From Carposina sasakii (lineage: Eukaryota > Arthropoda > Insecta > Lepidoptera > Carposinidae), in contig CP053167.1 of assembly GCA_014607495.2 (NCBI GenBank), positions 10,850,001-10,914,000 on the forward strand: a stretch of 64,000 bases of DNA, given 5' to 3'. A model generated the notes under the pieces. The model saw nothing but the letters and a program-made list of their open reading frames with translations. It did not search any database and was not told the DNA's origin. Positions 13,241-24,660 of the stretch are shown here, piece by piece; the first letter of the stretch is position 1, and the number at the start of each line of letters is the position of its first letter. Both the position numbers and the translations under genes were made by a program.

Positions 13241-13270
13241 CGTCACGTCACGTCACGTCACGTCACGTCA
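13241..13270. repeat. (CGTCA)6 pentanucleotide array
   Basis: Six perfect CGTCA units, each a half CRE/ATF site, directly after a GC-rich stretch. Confidence 0.9.
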
Positions 13271-14088
13271 GGGATGTGACACGATGAAGGAACTATCGAC
13301 AAGGTGGCCTTTTCACCAGGGATCGTTTCATAAAAATAACTCTTATGCTTGATTTCAGAACTAACATTTTTTTGTATGTGACACAGAAAAAGTGATCATA
13401 CACATAGTAACTAGCACAACCATCCAAAGGAACTATACGGTAAAACGTACTCTCGCCTTTCCACCACAGATGTGCGTTAAGTTGGTACGGATGCGTGTGG
13501 TATCATCCAAACATATCTATTGGTCCATGATGTCAATGAAAATGACTATGACTCTCATACTACCACCGGTATACTAATACTACCTGCGGTGATACCGCCT
13601 ATCACCGTCGGCAAAGCTCTCACTCAACACTCATCACTCTAAGTCAAGAAGTGTGCCTTCAATCTAGGTTTGCCAACCGTCCCGCGTGGCGCGGGACGTC
13701 CCGTTTTCAGGGTCTAAATAACGCGTCCCGTTTTGAGTGTCTGCGGGACGCCAAATGTCCCGTTTTCAGGTGAATCCTTCCCAGTTGATAAAAAATACTA
13801 ACTTTTAAATGATTATGGCGCAGAGCATGTGATACATCAATCTTGAATTTTAATTTTCACAAGAGAGTTCTTAAATATTCAATAATGTAAGTATTAGTTT
13901 CATCTACTTGTTACCATTGACGAATCATCTAATCATTAATGAAACATCCGAATTAATAAGTAGTATTTTAAGTGACATAGGTATTTTCATCAAATCGAAT
14001 TTTTTATTAGGTTTCTATGTGTATCCTTTAACCATTTTATTATGGCTTTTTCAGGTGCCAATTTGAGTTGATAGAAGCATTGTTGTAG

Positions 14089-14520
14089 GGATTAGTGGAT
14101 CATTCATTATGGGTGCGCCCACCACCGGGCCTTACACCCTCCACTGACTCTCGGATCTGATAACTCATAACTGCGAAAACAGGCACTTGCACTAACTACA
14201 ATCGCCAGGAGAAACCAGACCCGAGCACCTAGCATGCAAGACAATACATTCCACTATTCTGAAATCAAAAACTAGATTAATAATCTACATATGTTTCGCC
14301 AACAAACGTGGCATCCTCAGGATTATAGAAATTAGAAAATTAGTAAACCACTAATTATTATGAAACTCTAAAACCCAACACATTACCTACACAGAATTAA
14401 CTACTCCGAGGGTCAGTGGAGGGTGTAGGGCCCGGTGGTGGGCGCACCCATAATGAATGTTTGAACTTCGGAATTTCATTTATTAGTGGATCATTTAATA
14501 ATACCTCCACATATTTCAGC
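14089..14520. repeat. Inverted repeat pair inside the 2.4-kb hAT element
   Basis: 14099-14153 (CATTATGGGTGCGCCCACCA) pairs with 14405-14459 (TGGTGGGCGCACCCATAATG) over ~55 bases. TTAGTGGATCATT occurs outside each arm in direct orientation. A diverged piece of the same sequence occurs at 49918-49975. Confidence 0.8.
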
Positions 14521-14821
14521 CAATAATTTAATTATTTTTCTGATTCAATAAATTATTTGGAAATTTTGTAAAAATTATCTAAGCATACAAAATAAGAAAC
14601 AATTTCCGCGCTCGCTACGCTCGCGCTTTGGCACTTACAAGCCAAACAACAGTGATAATTTTTTTGTTTAAAAATTTAAGTTGTCTCTGTATTAAAATGC
14701 AAAAAATTCGCGCTCGCTTCGCTCGTGTACCTACTAGAAGGTGGGTTAAAAAATCAGGGTGCGCCACTGTTTGTTATAAGGAAATTAGACATATATTTGC
14801 TATGGATTATCACGAAACATC

Positions 14822-15748
14822 TTGCGGCAGTCGGATATTCCGCAATTGTTTTATGACCAGATCCCGATTCCCTTCACAGATACGGTCAAAAACCTAGGGG
14901 TCATATTTGACAGCACAATGTCGTGGACAGCTCAGGTTGGCGAAGTAAGTAGGAGGGTGCACTCATCCTTTCATTCGCTTAAACGTCTTCAGAACTTTCT
15001 GCCTTTTAAAACTAAAATAAGTCTTGCCCAGACCCTTATTCTCCCTCTTATTGATTATGCGGATGTTTGCTATCTCGACGCCAATGAGGAGCTGCTAAAT
15101 AAACTCGAACGTCTACAGAATTTAGGTATCCGATTTATATACGGACTACGTAAATTTGATCACGTATCTCACTTTTGTAAAGAGTTAAAATGGCTCCCGA
15201 TTCGTTTTCGCCGGAATACTCATCTATTAACACTCCTTTTTAAAATTTTAAATTATCGTTTTTCTCCGTTATATCTCAGTGAGCGCTTTAAATATCTCTT
15301 TTCAAGAGATCGGCCTCTCCGATCCAATACGGCATCACTGCTACAAACTCCCCGATTTAATTCTGGGGCTTTTGGGTATTCTTTCTCGGTTCGGGCGGTT
15401 AAGCTCTGGAATGAATTTGACGGCCGATTGGTGTAGTAGGTAGTGACCCTGCCTGCGAAGCCATAGGTCCTGGGTTCGAATCCCGGTAGGTGCAAACATT
15501 GATATGATGAATATTAATGTTTGTTTCCGAGTCATGGATGTTTCTATACTTATCTATGTATTTATATACCGTTGCTTAGTACCCACGACACAAGACCGTA
15601 TGGATCTTAATGTGGGACTAAGTTAATGTGTTGTGAAGTGTGTGAATATAAAAAAAAAAAAAATGAATTACCCCACACGGTTAGAGATTGTCACACTGTT
15701 GGCACATTTAGGGAAAAGCTGAAGGATCACTACCTGTCCATTATATGA
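14822..15748 (+). pseudogene. Truncated Jockey-like RT fragment, split by a SINE
   Basis: The first part (14822-15417) reads TVKNLGVIFDSTMSWTAQVG, then LAQTLILPLIDYADVCYLDA, LERLQNLGIRFIYGLRKFDH and AVKLWNE. These are non-LTR RT C-terminal motifs. A 244-bp SINE is inserted exactly after the LWNE codons. After it, the same frame resumes at 15662 with NELPHTVRDC and ends in a stop at 15746-15748. The 3' UTR continues to about 15985 with GTGCAATAAAGAATAAAG and an AAAG tail. Endonuclease and RT active-site regions are missing. The whole sits inside an element with hAT termini. Confidence 0.88.
15418..15661 (+). mobile_element. SINE family 1 (GCCGATTGGTGTAG head), full copy with target-site duplication
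   Basis: The 244-bp element starts at the TGACGGCCGATTGGTGTAG head and includes a tRNA-like B box (GGGTTCGAATCCC). It ends in a poly(A) run. It is flanked by AATGAATT at 15410-15417 and 15662-15669. It interrupts the retroposon RT frame, so it arrived later. Other copies: 3512-3762 (minus), with fragments near 26385-26470 and 46430-46530. Confidence 0.9.
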
Positions 15749-16985
15749 ATATGCTGTCATTTGTTTTTTCTCTCGTTTTTTTCTTAATGTAGTTTTGTAG
15801 TTTCTTAGAATTTGTTTAATTGCACATGTTACCCTGTTGTTAACAATTTCTCTTTACTTGCTTGGCTTGCTGGAAGAGATCTCTGGTAGAGATAAGCTTG
15901 CCATTGTACATGCATCTCTTCTTTAATGTTGTATGCCATATTTCTTTTTGTGTATGTGCAATAAAGAATAAAGAAAGAAAGAAATAATTATTTCTTTATA
16001 AAAAATGTACTAAAAATGACCATTTGTAGGTGTCCCGTTTTTCTTGCTCTGGTCCCGCAAATTTAACCCCGCTGTCCCGCAAATCTGTGTATAAGAGTTG
16101 GCAAACCTAGTTCAATCTCTTCTTTTCGAGCTGTGCTTTCTTTAATATAAATAATTTTTCCATAATATATCGACTGGTTAGTGTAGACCATGCCACAAAA
16201 TCTTAGGTTAACTTGTGTTCCTATGATATTTAAATAAATTATAGGAAATACTAATTCACATCGATCCATCTATTATATAATTAGGAAGTATCTATTAGGA
16301 GAAATTCACCAGTATATAATAAATAAATTTTAAATTTAAAACTGTATATTTTCATTAAAAATACATGTATTTTCCTTGAACTTAAAGCTAATAATCTTAA
16401 ATTTAAAGATTGTGATGCTTTATTCAATTACTTACATTACATTCTGGCACTCAGCCCACTCTGTGTAGTATTTTTTTAGGATGTTTTTAATTTGATTTTT
16501 ATTTTTGTTAGCAATTTTTTCTAAAATATAATTTTGTAGTTTGTTGAGCACACAGGGTAGGCTGTGAGTCCAGACTCTTCTGCCATATTCATAATGAAAT
16601 TAGGTAAGTAAATGTTACTACCCTTTCCACTTTCCTAATATATCGATAAAGAGTTTCATATCGATATATCGTCCCATCACTATACGCACAGATGATGACA
16701 CTGCTCTCGCATGCCATTTCAACATGCACCCATAGTAAATTCTAATAACAGTACTCTGGGCTAGTAAATTAGTTTATGTACTCGTATTTAGGTTGTTCAA
16801 ACATGTTGCAGGCCTGTTTACGATAAAAGCGTACATATGATACTAGCTGACGCCCGCAACTTTGTCCGCATGACCGTTTATTGTAGCCCCACTGTAGCCA
16901 ATGATCAACTGTCAAATTTAATCAAGTATCAAGTTTCACCAAAATCGGTTCAGAAATACCCAAACAATCTTTACATTCTCTATAT

Positions 16986-17150
16986 CAGTCTTTCCCAAAG
17001 TGGCGATAACGCCCCCTCGTGGGCATTAGAGGCCTAGAGAGGGGCAGTTAAGGCCCCAGAAAAAAATAGCGCAACTAATATGCAATTGACATTTTTAAGG
17101 TGAAATAAAAATGAGGGGGGCGTTAGACGAAATAAGTTTGCAAATCTCTG
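16986..17150. mobile_element. hAT-type MITE, 165 bp, perfect 8-bp duplication
   Basis: Termini CAGTCTTTCCCAAAGTGG and GTTTGCAAATCTCTG. CTCTATAT occurs on both sides (16978-16985 and 17151-17158). A related copy forms the left part of 53245-53718. Confidence 0.92.
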
Positions 17151-17883
17151 CTCTATATTAAGGTCCTTTATTTTGAAACACACAAGCAGTAGAAGAAAAT
17201 GTTACTGAATAGTCCAAAATGGTAATTTATTTAACAAAGCTGTTTAACGCTAGAGTGTCGTCTATACAGCGTGCGTTCAATTCCAGCCACGGGCCTCTGT
17301 AATACTGAATTTGTTTCATGTACGGTTCGCGTCAGGTAGGCAGCCGGTCGTAAATCAAACGCTATATCCTTGACAATATGAGTTTCGAAAGAAATCATAT
17401 TGCGCCGACTGCATATACATATTTAATGGTATAAGGGCAGGAAGACGGTCACCAGAGGTTGTCTTAAGGTCCTTTAGGTGCAGGAATTCTTTTAAACCTA
17501 AGACATTGCTATGAATTACCTGATAAAATATAAATGCATAATGATTCACACAGTAGGAAGGGGCCATGATGTCAGCGAGCGGTTGTTTTATTCAACAAAT
17601 TATTGTTCCTAGCCATTGATATTCGAAAACAATGATGTCTAGGTATCTCTATAGTAGAGCTATTACAATAGGTGTGTACGTTGTACCTAGCTAGATGTTA
17701 TGTCAAAGTTTAGGTGCGAAATAAAACATAACCTAAGTGAGATTGCAAAAGAAATAACTTTACTGACAGGCAATTTTATTAAAATGATAATAATATACCT
17801 ACTCGTATGAAAGTAAGTACAGTATGTTACTAATATTATGCACGCATTAAAATTTGATTTAAGTAATAGATTTTATTTATTTA

Positions 17884-18200
17884 CTAGTGGACGCCTACGA
17901 CTCCGCCCACGTGGACTACAGAAAAAATAAAATGTCAAAATTATCCGGGATAAAAACATTTTCCCGGGATAAAAAGTAGCCTATATGTTAAGTTGGACCT
18001 GTCATAATATATTACTGAAAACTGCATCAAAATCGGTTCAGCCGTTTCTGAGATTAGCGTGCACAAACGCATAGACAAACCGATAAACAGACAAAAATTC
18101 CAAAAATCATTTTATTTGTACTATTGCGCGCGCTGATAAGGTCTCCTATAATATTTTTTCTGATATATCTTCCATGTACAGACAGCGATCCGTTTTATTT
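17884..18200 (+). repeat. Retroposon tail family, complete non-coding copy
   Basis: TAGTGGACGCCTACGACTCC, CCCGGGATAAAAAGTAGCCT, AATCGGTTCAGCCGTTTCTG and CAGACAGCGATCCGTTTTAT. It is the best uninterrupted reference for the nested copy at 41440-41845. Confidence 0.78.
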
Positions 18201-21200
18201 TTATTATATGTATAGATTAATTAGTAGAAAAGAGAAATTTGTTGCTGAAAAAAGGTATTTTCCACGAATAGAATTATAACCTATAGAAAGTGTGTTCCAA
18301 CCAAACGCAAGGCGAAAAAATAGGCATAAAATATCGACTTGACGTATGCATGACATAAAATTAATGTTGCCTTAAAAATGTTTTTTCCCTAGATGTGGGG
18401 AAATAGTCGATAAAATTATTATTGATGCTGAGAAGTATACTGATTTGCACACTCTTGTAGAATTATCGTGAAATTTAAATATATTAAAAGGAGATGATCG
18501 GACTTTTCCACATCATTGGTCCAAAAGTGTGACAAAAAAATACAATATTCTGTTAAAAATTGTCCCTCGGAATAATTTGTCATTATGTCAACAAAGCTGT
18601 GAGGCCATTCTCCGTGGTTTTATTTCATTCAATAAAGGAAAGGACGATGTCCATTTTAAAGATCTAATTTCAATTAAACATAATATTATAGTAACAATAT
18701 GTATAGTTTTAAATAATTCAGTGAGAGAGCTTGCAGGTAATTCCAAAATAAAAAGATCCAACTACTAGTTCCGCCACTGTTTGAAGTTCAGATAATAATT
18801 ATCACATAAATATTATTAAAATATATATTGAAATATAAAGAGGTATATTTATCTATGGAAGCTAAATGAAACTGAATTAAAAATGTGTGGCGGTGCTAGT
18901 AAATCGATTTAATTCGCATTAAAGCAAAAATATATTTTCATTATGATTATGATGTCGCCCCAGGGTTAATAATAAAATAAAGATGGGTATGTAGATTTAT
19001 TTATTTTAAAATTTTCATCAAAATGAGCAGAACATATACGTGACTGTGGTTTTGGTTTCCATGTATCTTCTCTCCGATTAAGTCTTACAATTTTAATCCA
19101 ATTGTAAGCAGTTATTGAGTTAGCAGGAAATCTAAAATTCCAGAGTAATGAAAGAATCTGTTTTTATTCCTATCTTTATTTTCTTCTTTAAATATTAAAA
19201 ATTTAAATATATAAATATAGGCACGGTTCAGGGTTCCGGAACAGAAGTCAGAACCCTGAAAATAACATAATATGCATGTGTTATATTATAATTAATAAAG
19301 TTTCATTAGCCGACTCCATTTGGACGGAATACACTCATTCTCCTTTTTTAATTAAGTTATCATAAAATGTCATAATTTGATTATATTTCTTATATCAAAA
19401 AGACTGTAGGTAAGTATAACCGGAGTATCCATAGTTGCGATAGGTAGTTACCTCCACTTTTACCTACAATCTGCATGTTTAAAAATAGGGTAAAATTTCA
19501 CACTTATGGCAACATTTTGTTTTCAATGACAGATAAAAAAAATATGAAAATTTGATTGTGTATTTATTGTTTTATCAATGAAATTACGTAAAAACATCAA
19601 ATATTTACCGGTGAAATGTGATGTTATTTATTTTCTTATGTTTTTGAGCATAGTTTTGGCAGGATCTCAGTGCACATTTCGTCATGGTAAGTCCTTTAGG
19701 TTGACATACACACGTAGCCACTGACCGCTGAGCACTGAATGACAGAGCCGCGATTGGTTCAAATTTGCACCCATAAAAATTCCTAAAATCGGCCTTCGGA
19801 CTATACTTCTATAGGTTATAATTCTATTTTTCCACGTTTAGGAAGGCCTAAAACAATTACCTGAAAGTCCATGGTTGATAGTATAGCTGATTTTACACGA
19901 GTATTTTACGAGTAAAACCATTTTTTGCAAAAATGTATTCTGAACGTGAATTTGTCATACAAGTACACTTTTATTTTGAAAACAAACATAGAATGAAGGT
20001 GATAATGAGACACAAAATTTAATATCGATTGACAACGATCGATAGGATTTCTACTAGGTTCATGTGATCGTAAATTATGGGACCTATCGGCCAAGTTCCA
20101 TCAAAATCCGTTTGTTGTTTTTTGCGTGGAAAAAAAACCTTCAAATATGTTAGAATTCTAACAACAACTTTTAATAACAACTTATACTATAAAATTATTA
20201 ATAAAGAAATGGAAAAAATTCCTCAACAACTTATACGTTTACCAGTGGACGACCGCGACTTCCTCCGCGTAAACTTTAGAAATCCTGAAGTTTTGGTCGC
20301 GCGTAATTCATACTCGTACTACGTTATACAAAGAACACACCCTCCAAATTTCAGGTCTCAATATTAGCGGTTTAGGCTCTGCTTTAATCCGTCGGTAAGT
20401 TGTTCAGGACTTATCCTGACTTTATACTATGTATAAGATCATATTTGTAGGTTGCTGCTACATCCGGTGCACCTATATTTTTAACACATTTTGTATAACT
20501 CCAGCCAAGTCAGTTATTGTGGTCAGTGCTACCGACAAGATCAAAGGAGCTAGCTACAAAGCGAAACTAACGATTCGACTAAAGACAGGTTAGTTTAACC
20601 CATTTATTAGAGATCAATGTTAACCGGTATATGTATTTGGTATCTATCAACGTTTCGGTATTTCTCAAGATCTACATAATAATTGGATGTCACATGAGAT
20701 GTCACTGTGTCCTCAACTTAATGAAAATACTTTTATTTTGGTGCTCATGACAAAAATACCAACACATCACTTGAATATAGGATATTTTTTAATACATTGA
20801 TCGATCTAGAGGATTTAATTGAAAATATCCGGTGAAAAACTAATCATTTCTTTCAAAAACTTACATACCTACAGACACAGCTATGTTCCTAAAATTGGGT
20901 AGCCAGAACTGCATGATCATAAGGGAGATCTCATGATTCAAAATTCAAATCTAAATTCCGATCTAAATCTTTTTTTTAAAATATAATTGTTAGTGAAAGA
21001 CTTTCATATTCAGATAAAAGGGATTAGGGATGTACGAGTACAAAAGTTGTTCAAACCGAACGAGAGTATAAATCACTCGGCAAGTCTTTAGTGTCCGAGC
21101 GATAAATCGAGTAACGGCGATTTTACAACTACATCTTTGATGCTATATTGTGTTTACTTGTTTTAAATTATACTACAAAGGAGTTCAAAAGAGTTTCGTT

Positions 21201-22250
21201 GATGTTTTCATTGTTTAATTGTAATAGAAACCCTACCTATTAGATATTTATAATCACTAATTTAGAGAGTTCCCTACAACATAATCTTCTATTGACGACC
21301 ATTTAAGACTATTTTATTGTATAGATCAAGATTAAATTTATTACTACGGTAAAAACTAGCAAAAAAAACCTTCTTGGATATTTCCATAGTTTAATAACTT
21401 TTCAAATAGTTTTTAATGAAATTCTTAAGTATACATTTGTTTACACGTAAAAATATTGTAAAAAAATTGCCAAACGTGTCATTAGTCACGTAAGTGCAGT
21501 TTTCCCTAATTAGCATCACTGAAAATTAAATCATATATCTTCTTAGATAGCTTGATCAATATACAAACCTTTAGCAGCATACATACTCTATACTTATACA
21601 AATATCATTAAATTAAAAATATCACCTCTGGGTAAAATCTTCCACCGATGCCGACACTGGACACTCAAACCAAACTTATCAAGTCACACGTGAACAAACA
21701 GATTTTATAGATAGCAGTCTTTCACAACACTACCTCAAAAGCACTACCTTATAAGTCGATAATAAAGATTTTTCAAATGTCACTCGCGGGTGGAATAAGC
21801 GGGAAAGCCGCGCCGACCGGCGCTCGCGCAGCTGCCACTGAAACTGGCCGGTGGCTAATGCCATTGTCGACGTCACCACAACATTTGGCGAATCGGAGCC
21901 AACATCGGTGCTCTTGATTTTGTGCGTTTGTTTATTTAACTCGCGAGGATTTTTACGTTTCTTTCAGTAAAAGTTCCGGGCGTTGGTTACTGGGAGCTTA
22001 CATTTCAATGAATTATGCAAAAACTATTAAAATTAGCTTTTACGTTTATCTGTAGTTAGTTAAGCATCGTTACATGAAACTGGTTGAATTATTTTTTTGT
22101 TTTGTAGCCTTTACTTGTCCCACTGCTGCGTAAAGGACGTACCTACTACATGAGGGACATGTTGCACCCATTTGGTTTGTGGTATTATACACAAGTCCTA
22201 TTGTTATTAAATACCTAATACATGTATTAGAAATAATATTAAGAAATGAA
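18200..22250. other. No gene seen; one unexplained frame
   Basis: 18529-18768 is open for 79 codons on the plus strand (LCQQSCEAILRGFISFNKGK) without splice context. It may be a decayed transposon protein. The rest is AT-rich, with no exon recognised. Confidence 0.4.
21685..21960. promoter_or_regulatory. GC-rich segment with E-boxes and a minus-strand TATA-like site
   Basis: Contains CACGTG, CAGCTG and GACGTC within 200 bases, and on the minus strand CTATCTATAAAATCTG. No exon was recognised next to it. Confidence 0.18.
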
Positions 22251-22254
22251 AAAT

Positions 22255-22385
22255 AATTTCACTCGAGTGAGACTTGAACTCACGACTCTCGCATTCCGCG
22301 CTCTAACCAACTGAGCTACCGGGTCAATTAACTCGGATGACGAATTTGACCATCACTTTACATGATAAATTTTTTATATAATTGG
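22255..22385 (-). mobile_element. tRNA-headed SINE family 5, copy 1
   Basis: On the minus strand the head reads GACCCGGTAGCTCAGTTGGT, then TTAGAGCGCGGAATGCGAGA and GTGAGTTCAAGTCTCACTCG, a clear A box plus B box. The 5' flank (TGACGAATTTGACCATC in plus sense) is shared with the copy at 33862-33990. No matching acceptor stem is present. Confidence 0.75.
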
Positions 22386-22805
22386 CAACGTTTTTTCATA
22401 CGTGTATGTATTAAAACCAGTTTTAACTAAAACTGATATCATTATTAAGTGTGGTGTCGGCAGAGTAGAATAATACCACATATCTGCCCTGGGGTATCGT
22501 TAGAGGCGAATGGGTTACCCGGAGGTGGGCAGCAGCACCTTCCGTGTTGACAATATAGTATAGTCATACTCGTAGATGTGTATATGTATATAGATAAGTA
22601 TAGCGGACATCATGACGCGAGTAAAACCGCAGCGCGTCGTAAAACTGTCTCGTGCAATTGTTCTACTATTAACTACACATAAACTAGTATTAACTGCGTT
22701 TTAACGTCTTCGCCTTGAAACCTCAATATTTTTGGACGCAGACAGCATAACAGCAATACCTACATACATTATATACAAAATATATACTCATAGCATTACC
22801 TATAC

Positions 22806-23292
22806 CCAAAAAAGCGGCCAAGTGCGAGTCGGACTCGCCCATGAAGGGTTCCGTATGAAAGATAAATTGCAGTTTACTAGTAGTAGTACTTAAATCCCGT
22901 TCAAACTAATTTTCGGTGAAAGTTTGCATGTACATCATATATTTTATTTTAATTTTATCATTCTCTTATTTTAGAAGTTACAGGGGGGGACACATTTTAG
23001 CACTTTGGAAGTGTCTCTCGCGCAAATTAATCAGTTTAGAAAAAATATATATAAAAACCTCAATATCATTTTTGAAGACCTATCCATAGATAGCCCACAC
23101 GTATGGGTTTGACGGAAAAAAATGGAGTTTCAGATGAGGAAACTCCAAATTTTTTTGTTTTTTTTCTTCTATTTTTGTGTGAAAATCTTAATGCGGTTCA
23201 GATTCATAGTTTCGGAAAAAAAGTGACATACGGACGGATAGACAGACATGAAGGGTTCCGTTTTTGGCCATTTGACTACGGAACCCTAAAAA
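22806..23292 (+). repeat. Interspersed repeat AAGCGGCCAAGTGCGAGTCG ... ACGGAACCCTAAA
   Basis: Starts AAGCGGCCAAGTGCGAGTCG, with GAAGGGTTCCGTA near both ends, and finishes TTTGACTACGGAACCCTAAA. This sequence type is widespread in arthropod genomes. No frame of note. Confidence 0.7.
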
Positions 23293-24169
23293 GGGTACCA
23301 GCCAGTATTCATAGGCCACCCAAAGCATTAGTTGGGTGATCTTAATCTGTGCCACAGTACTACAGATTAACTAATACTACCATTATTGCATAAGCACGAA
23401 AGAGATCTCACAGTCATATAGCGGTGCCAGATGTAGAAATTGGATGCATTTAAGTTGCTAGCTCCTCGCTCAAAAAACACACCTGACTTCCTCAGTTAAA
23501 CCCTCCTCTTTCTTTCTCAGCCTTCTACAAGCACGAGACGAGATATACTGTAAGCAGCATACATAGTCTAGTGAACCCCTGGATCAGTCAGGACAGGTTA
23601 CACGTAGGACAGCAATGAATATTACAAACTGAGAAATTGTTTATTTATTATTAGTAATATTCATTTTTCCCACCATTCTCGGCGTCACGTATAATTATTT
23701 ATTGTTTTGTTTTCTACCTCTAAACAGAATTTACCCACAATATGTAATTCAAGCCATCTAATCGATTACACTAGCTTAGCAGTGCCATTTTTGACGTTAG
23801 ACGTACAAAATGTGAATGTGGATACAATACCGTTCTAATTACATGTGTATAATATACATGAATAAAATATTATCCATGATTAAAATTAATTCTCATCAAT
23901 AAACTCTTGCGCACGTCATCTGGTAACAAATACATGTGCACGACGCATCCTGTGCGGGCAATTAGCTCACAACATCCTCCGGTATGTTGAAACATCAACG
24001 CCTTCCTTCACAGATGCGCGGGGGTTTCTCTGATGTCGCTTACTTTGTTGTTGAATGCTTGAGCTTAAGAAAACAAATCAGTAATATGTAAAACTGATTA
24101 AAGGAATATAATAGGTTTAGGAACGTTTAGATGTACATCAAAACCCCCCTATTGCAATAGCCTTGTGAC

Positions 24170-24383
24170 CAGGGCCGACTCGACCATACGGTGAACGGAG
24201 CAGTCGCTCCAGGCACCAAATCCTAGAGGGCGCCCAAATGGTAAAGATATAGGTACATATTATCAGAAGCAAACAGGAGAGGCGCCATAATTGGATGTCG
24301 CTCCATCTAGACACGCGGTAGCGTATCCAGTCAATGTTCTAGCTAGCAGAACTGGTTCTAAAATTTACTTCGGGCCGGCTCTG
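24170..24383. mobile_element. hAT-type MITE inserted in a family 3 repeat
   Basis: Termini CAGGGCCGACTCGACC and TTCGGGCCGGCTCTG. CTTGTGAC occurs at 24162-24169 and 24384-24391. Removing it restores the family 3 sequence AATAGCCTTGTGACGTGCAC. Confidence 0.92.
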
Positions 24384-24504
24384 CTTGTGACGTGCACTGG
24401 GGCAGGCCTACGTCCAGCAGTGGACTGCAATAGGCTGATAGGATGTACACTACTCAACCTTATTTTTATGTACAACGGGATATTTTACATTACATACAAA
24501 GTTT

Positions 24505-24660
24505 GTATTGCTGATGCGGGGCTTCACTAGAATACATAAGCTGCATCTCTTTCTGTGCCAGGAGATCAGCTATCAACTGATCATTAACATGTCCTGGCTA
24601 TGCTAAACGTGGCTGAGCGATCTCCCTTATGATCCTGCAGTTTTGGATAGCCTATGTATG
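24505..24660 (+). repeat. Interspersed repeat (CTGCATCTCTTTC ... CCTGCAGTTTTGG)
   Basis: GCTGATGCGGGGCTTCACTA, AAGCTGCATCTCTTTC, CTAAACGTGGCTGAGCGATC, CCTGCAGTTTTGGATAGCC. Related copies: 25915-26110 and 51268-51440 (plus), 58780-58880 and 20875-20935 (minus), with pieces at 28680-28740, 38100-38150 and 49680-49750. Confidence 0.7.

Larger units (their letters stand above)
13665..16109. mobile_element. 2.4-kb hAT-ended composite element
   Basis: Begins TAGGTTTGCCAACCGTCCCG and ends GTCCCGCAAATCTGTG ... GTTGGCAAACCTA. Flanks CTTCAATC (13657-13664) and GTTCAATC (16110-16117) fit an 8-bp hAT duplication with one mismatch. It has no transposase frame. The interior carries an inverted-repeat pair (14099-14459), a truncated Jockey-like RT fragment and a SINE. 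Confidence 0.8.

Noticed and set aside
15253..15535. Minus-strand frames over the RT/SINE junction
   Set aside because: Antisense to the retroposon and SINE.
22258..22325. tRNA gene
   Set aside because: A and B boxes are present, but there is no paired acceptor stem and the flanking sequence is shared with 33862-33990, so it is a tRNA-derived SINE.
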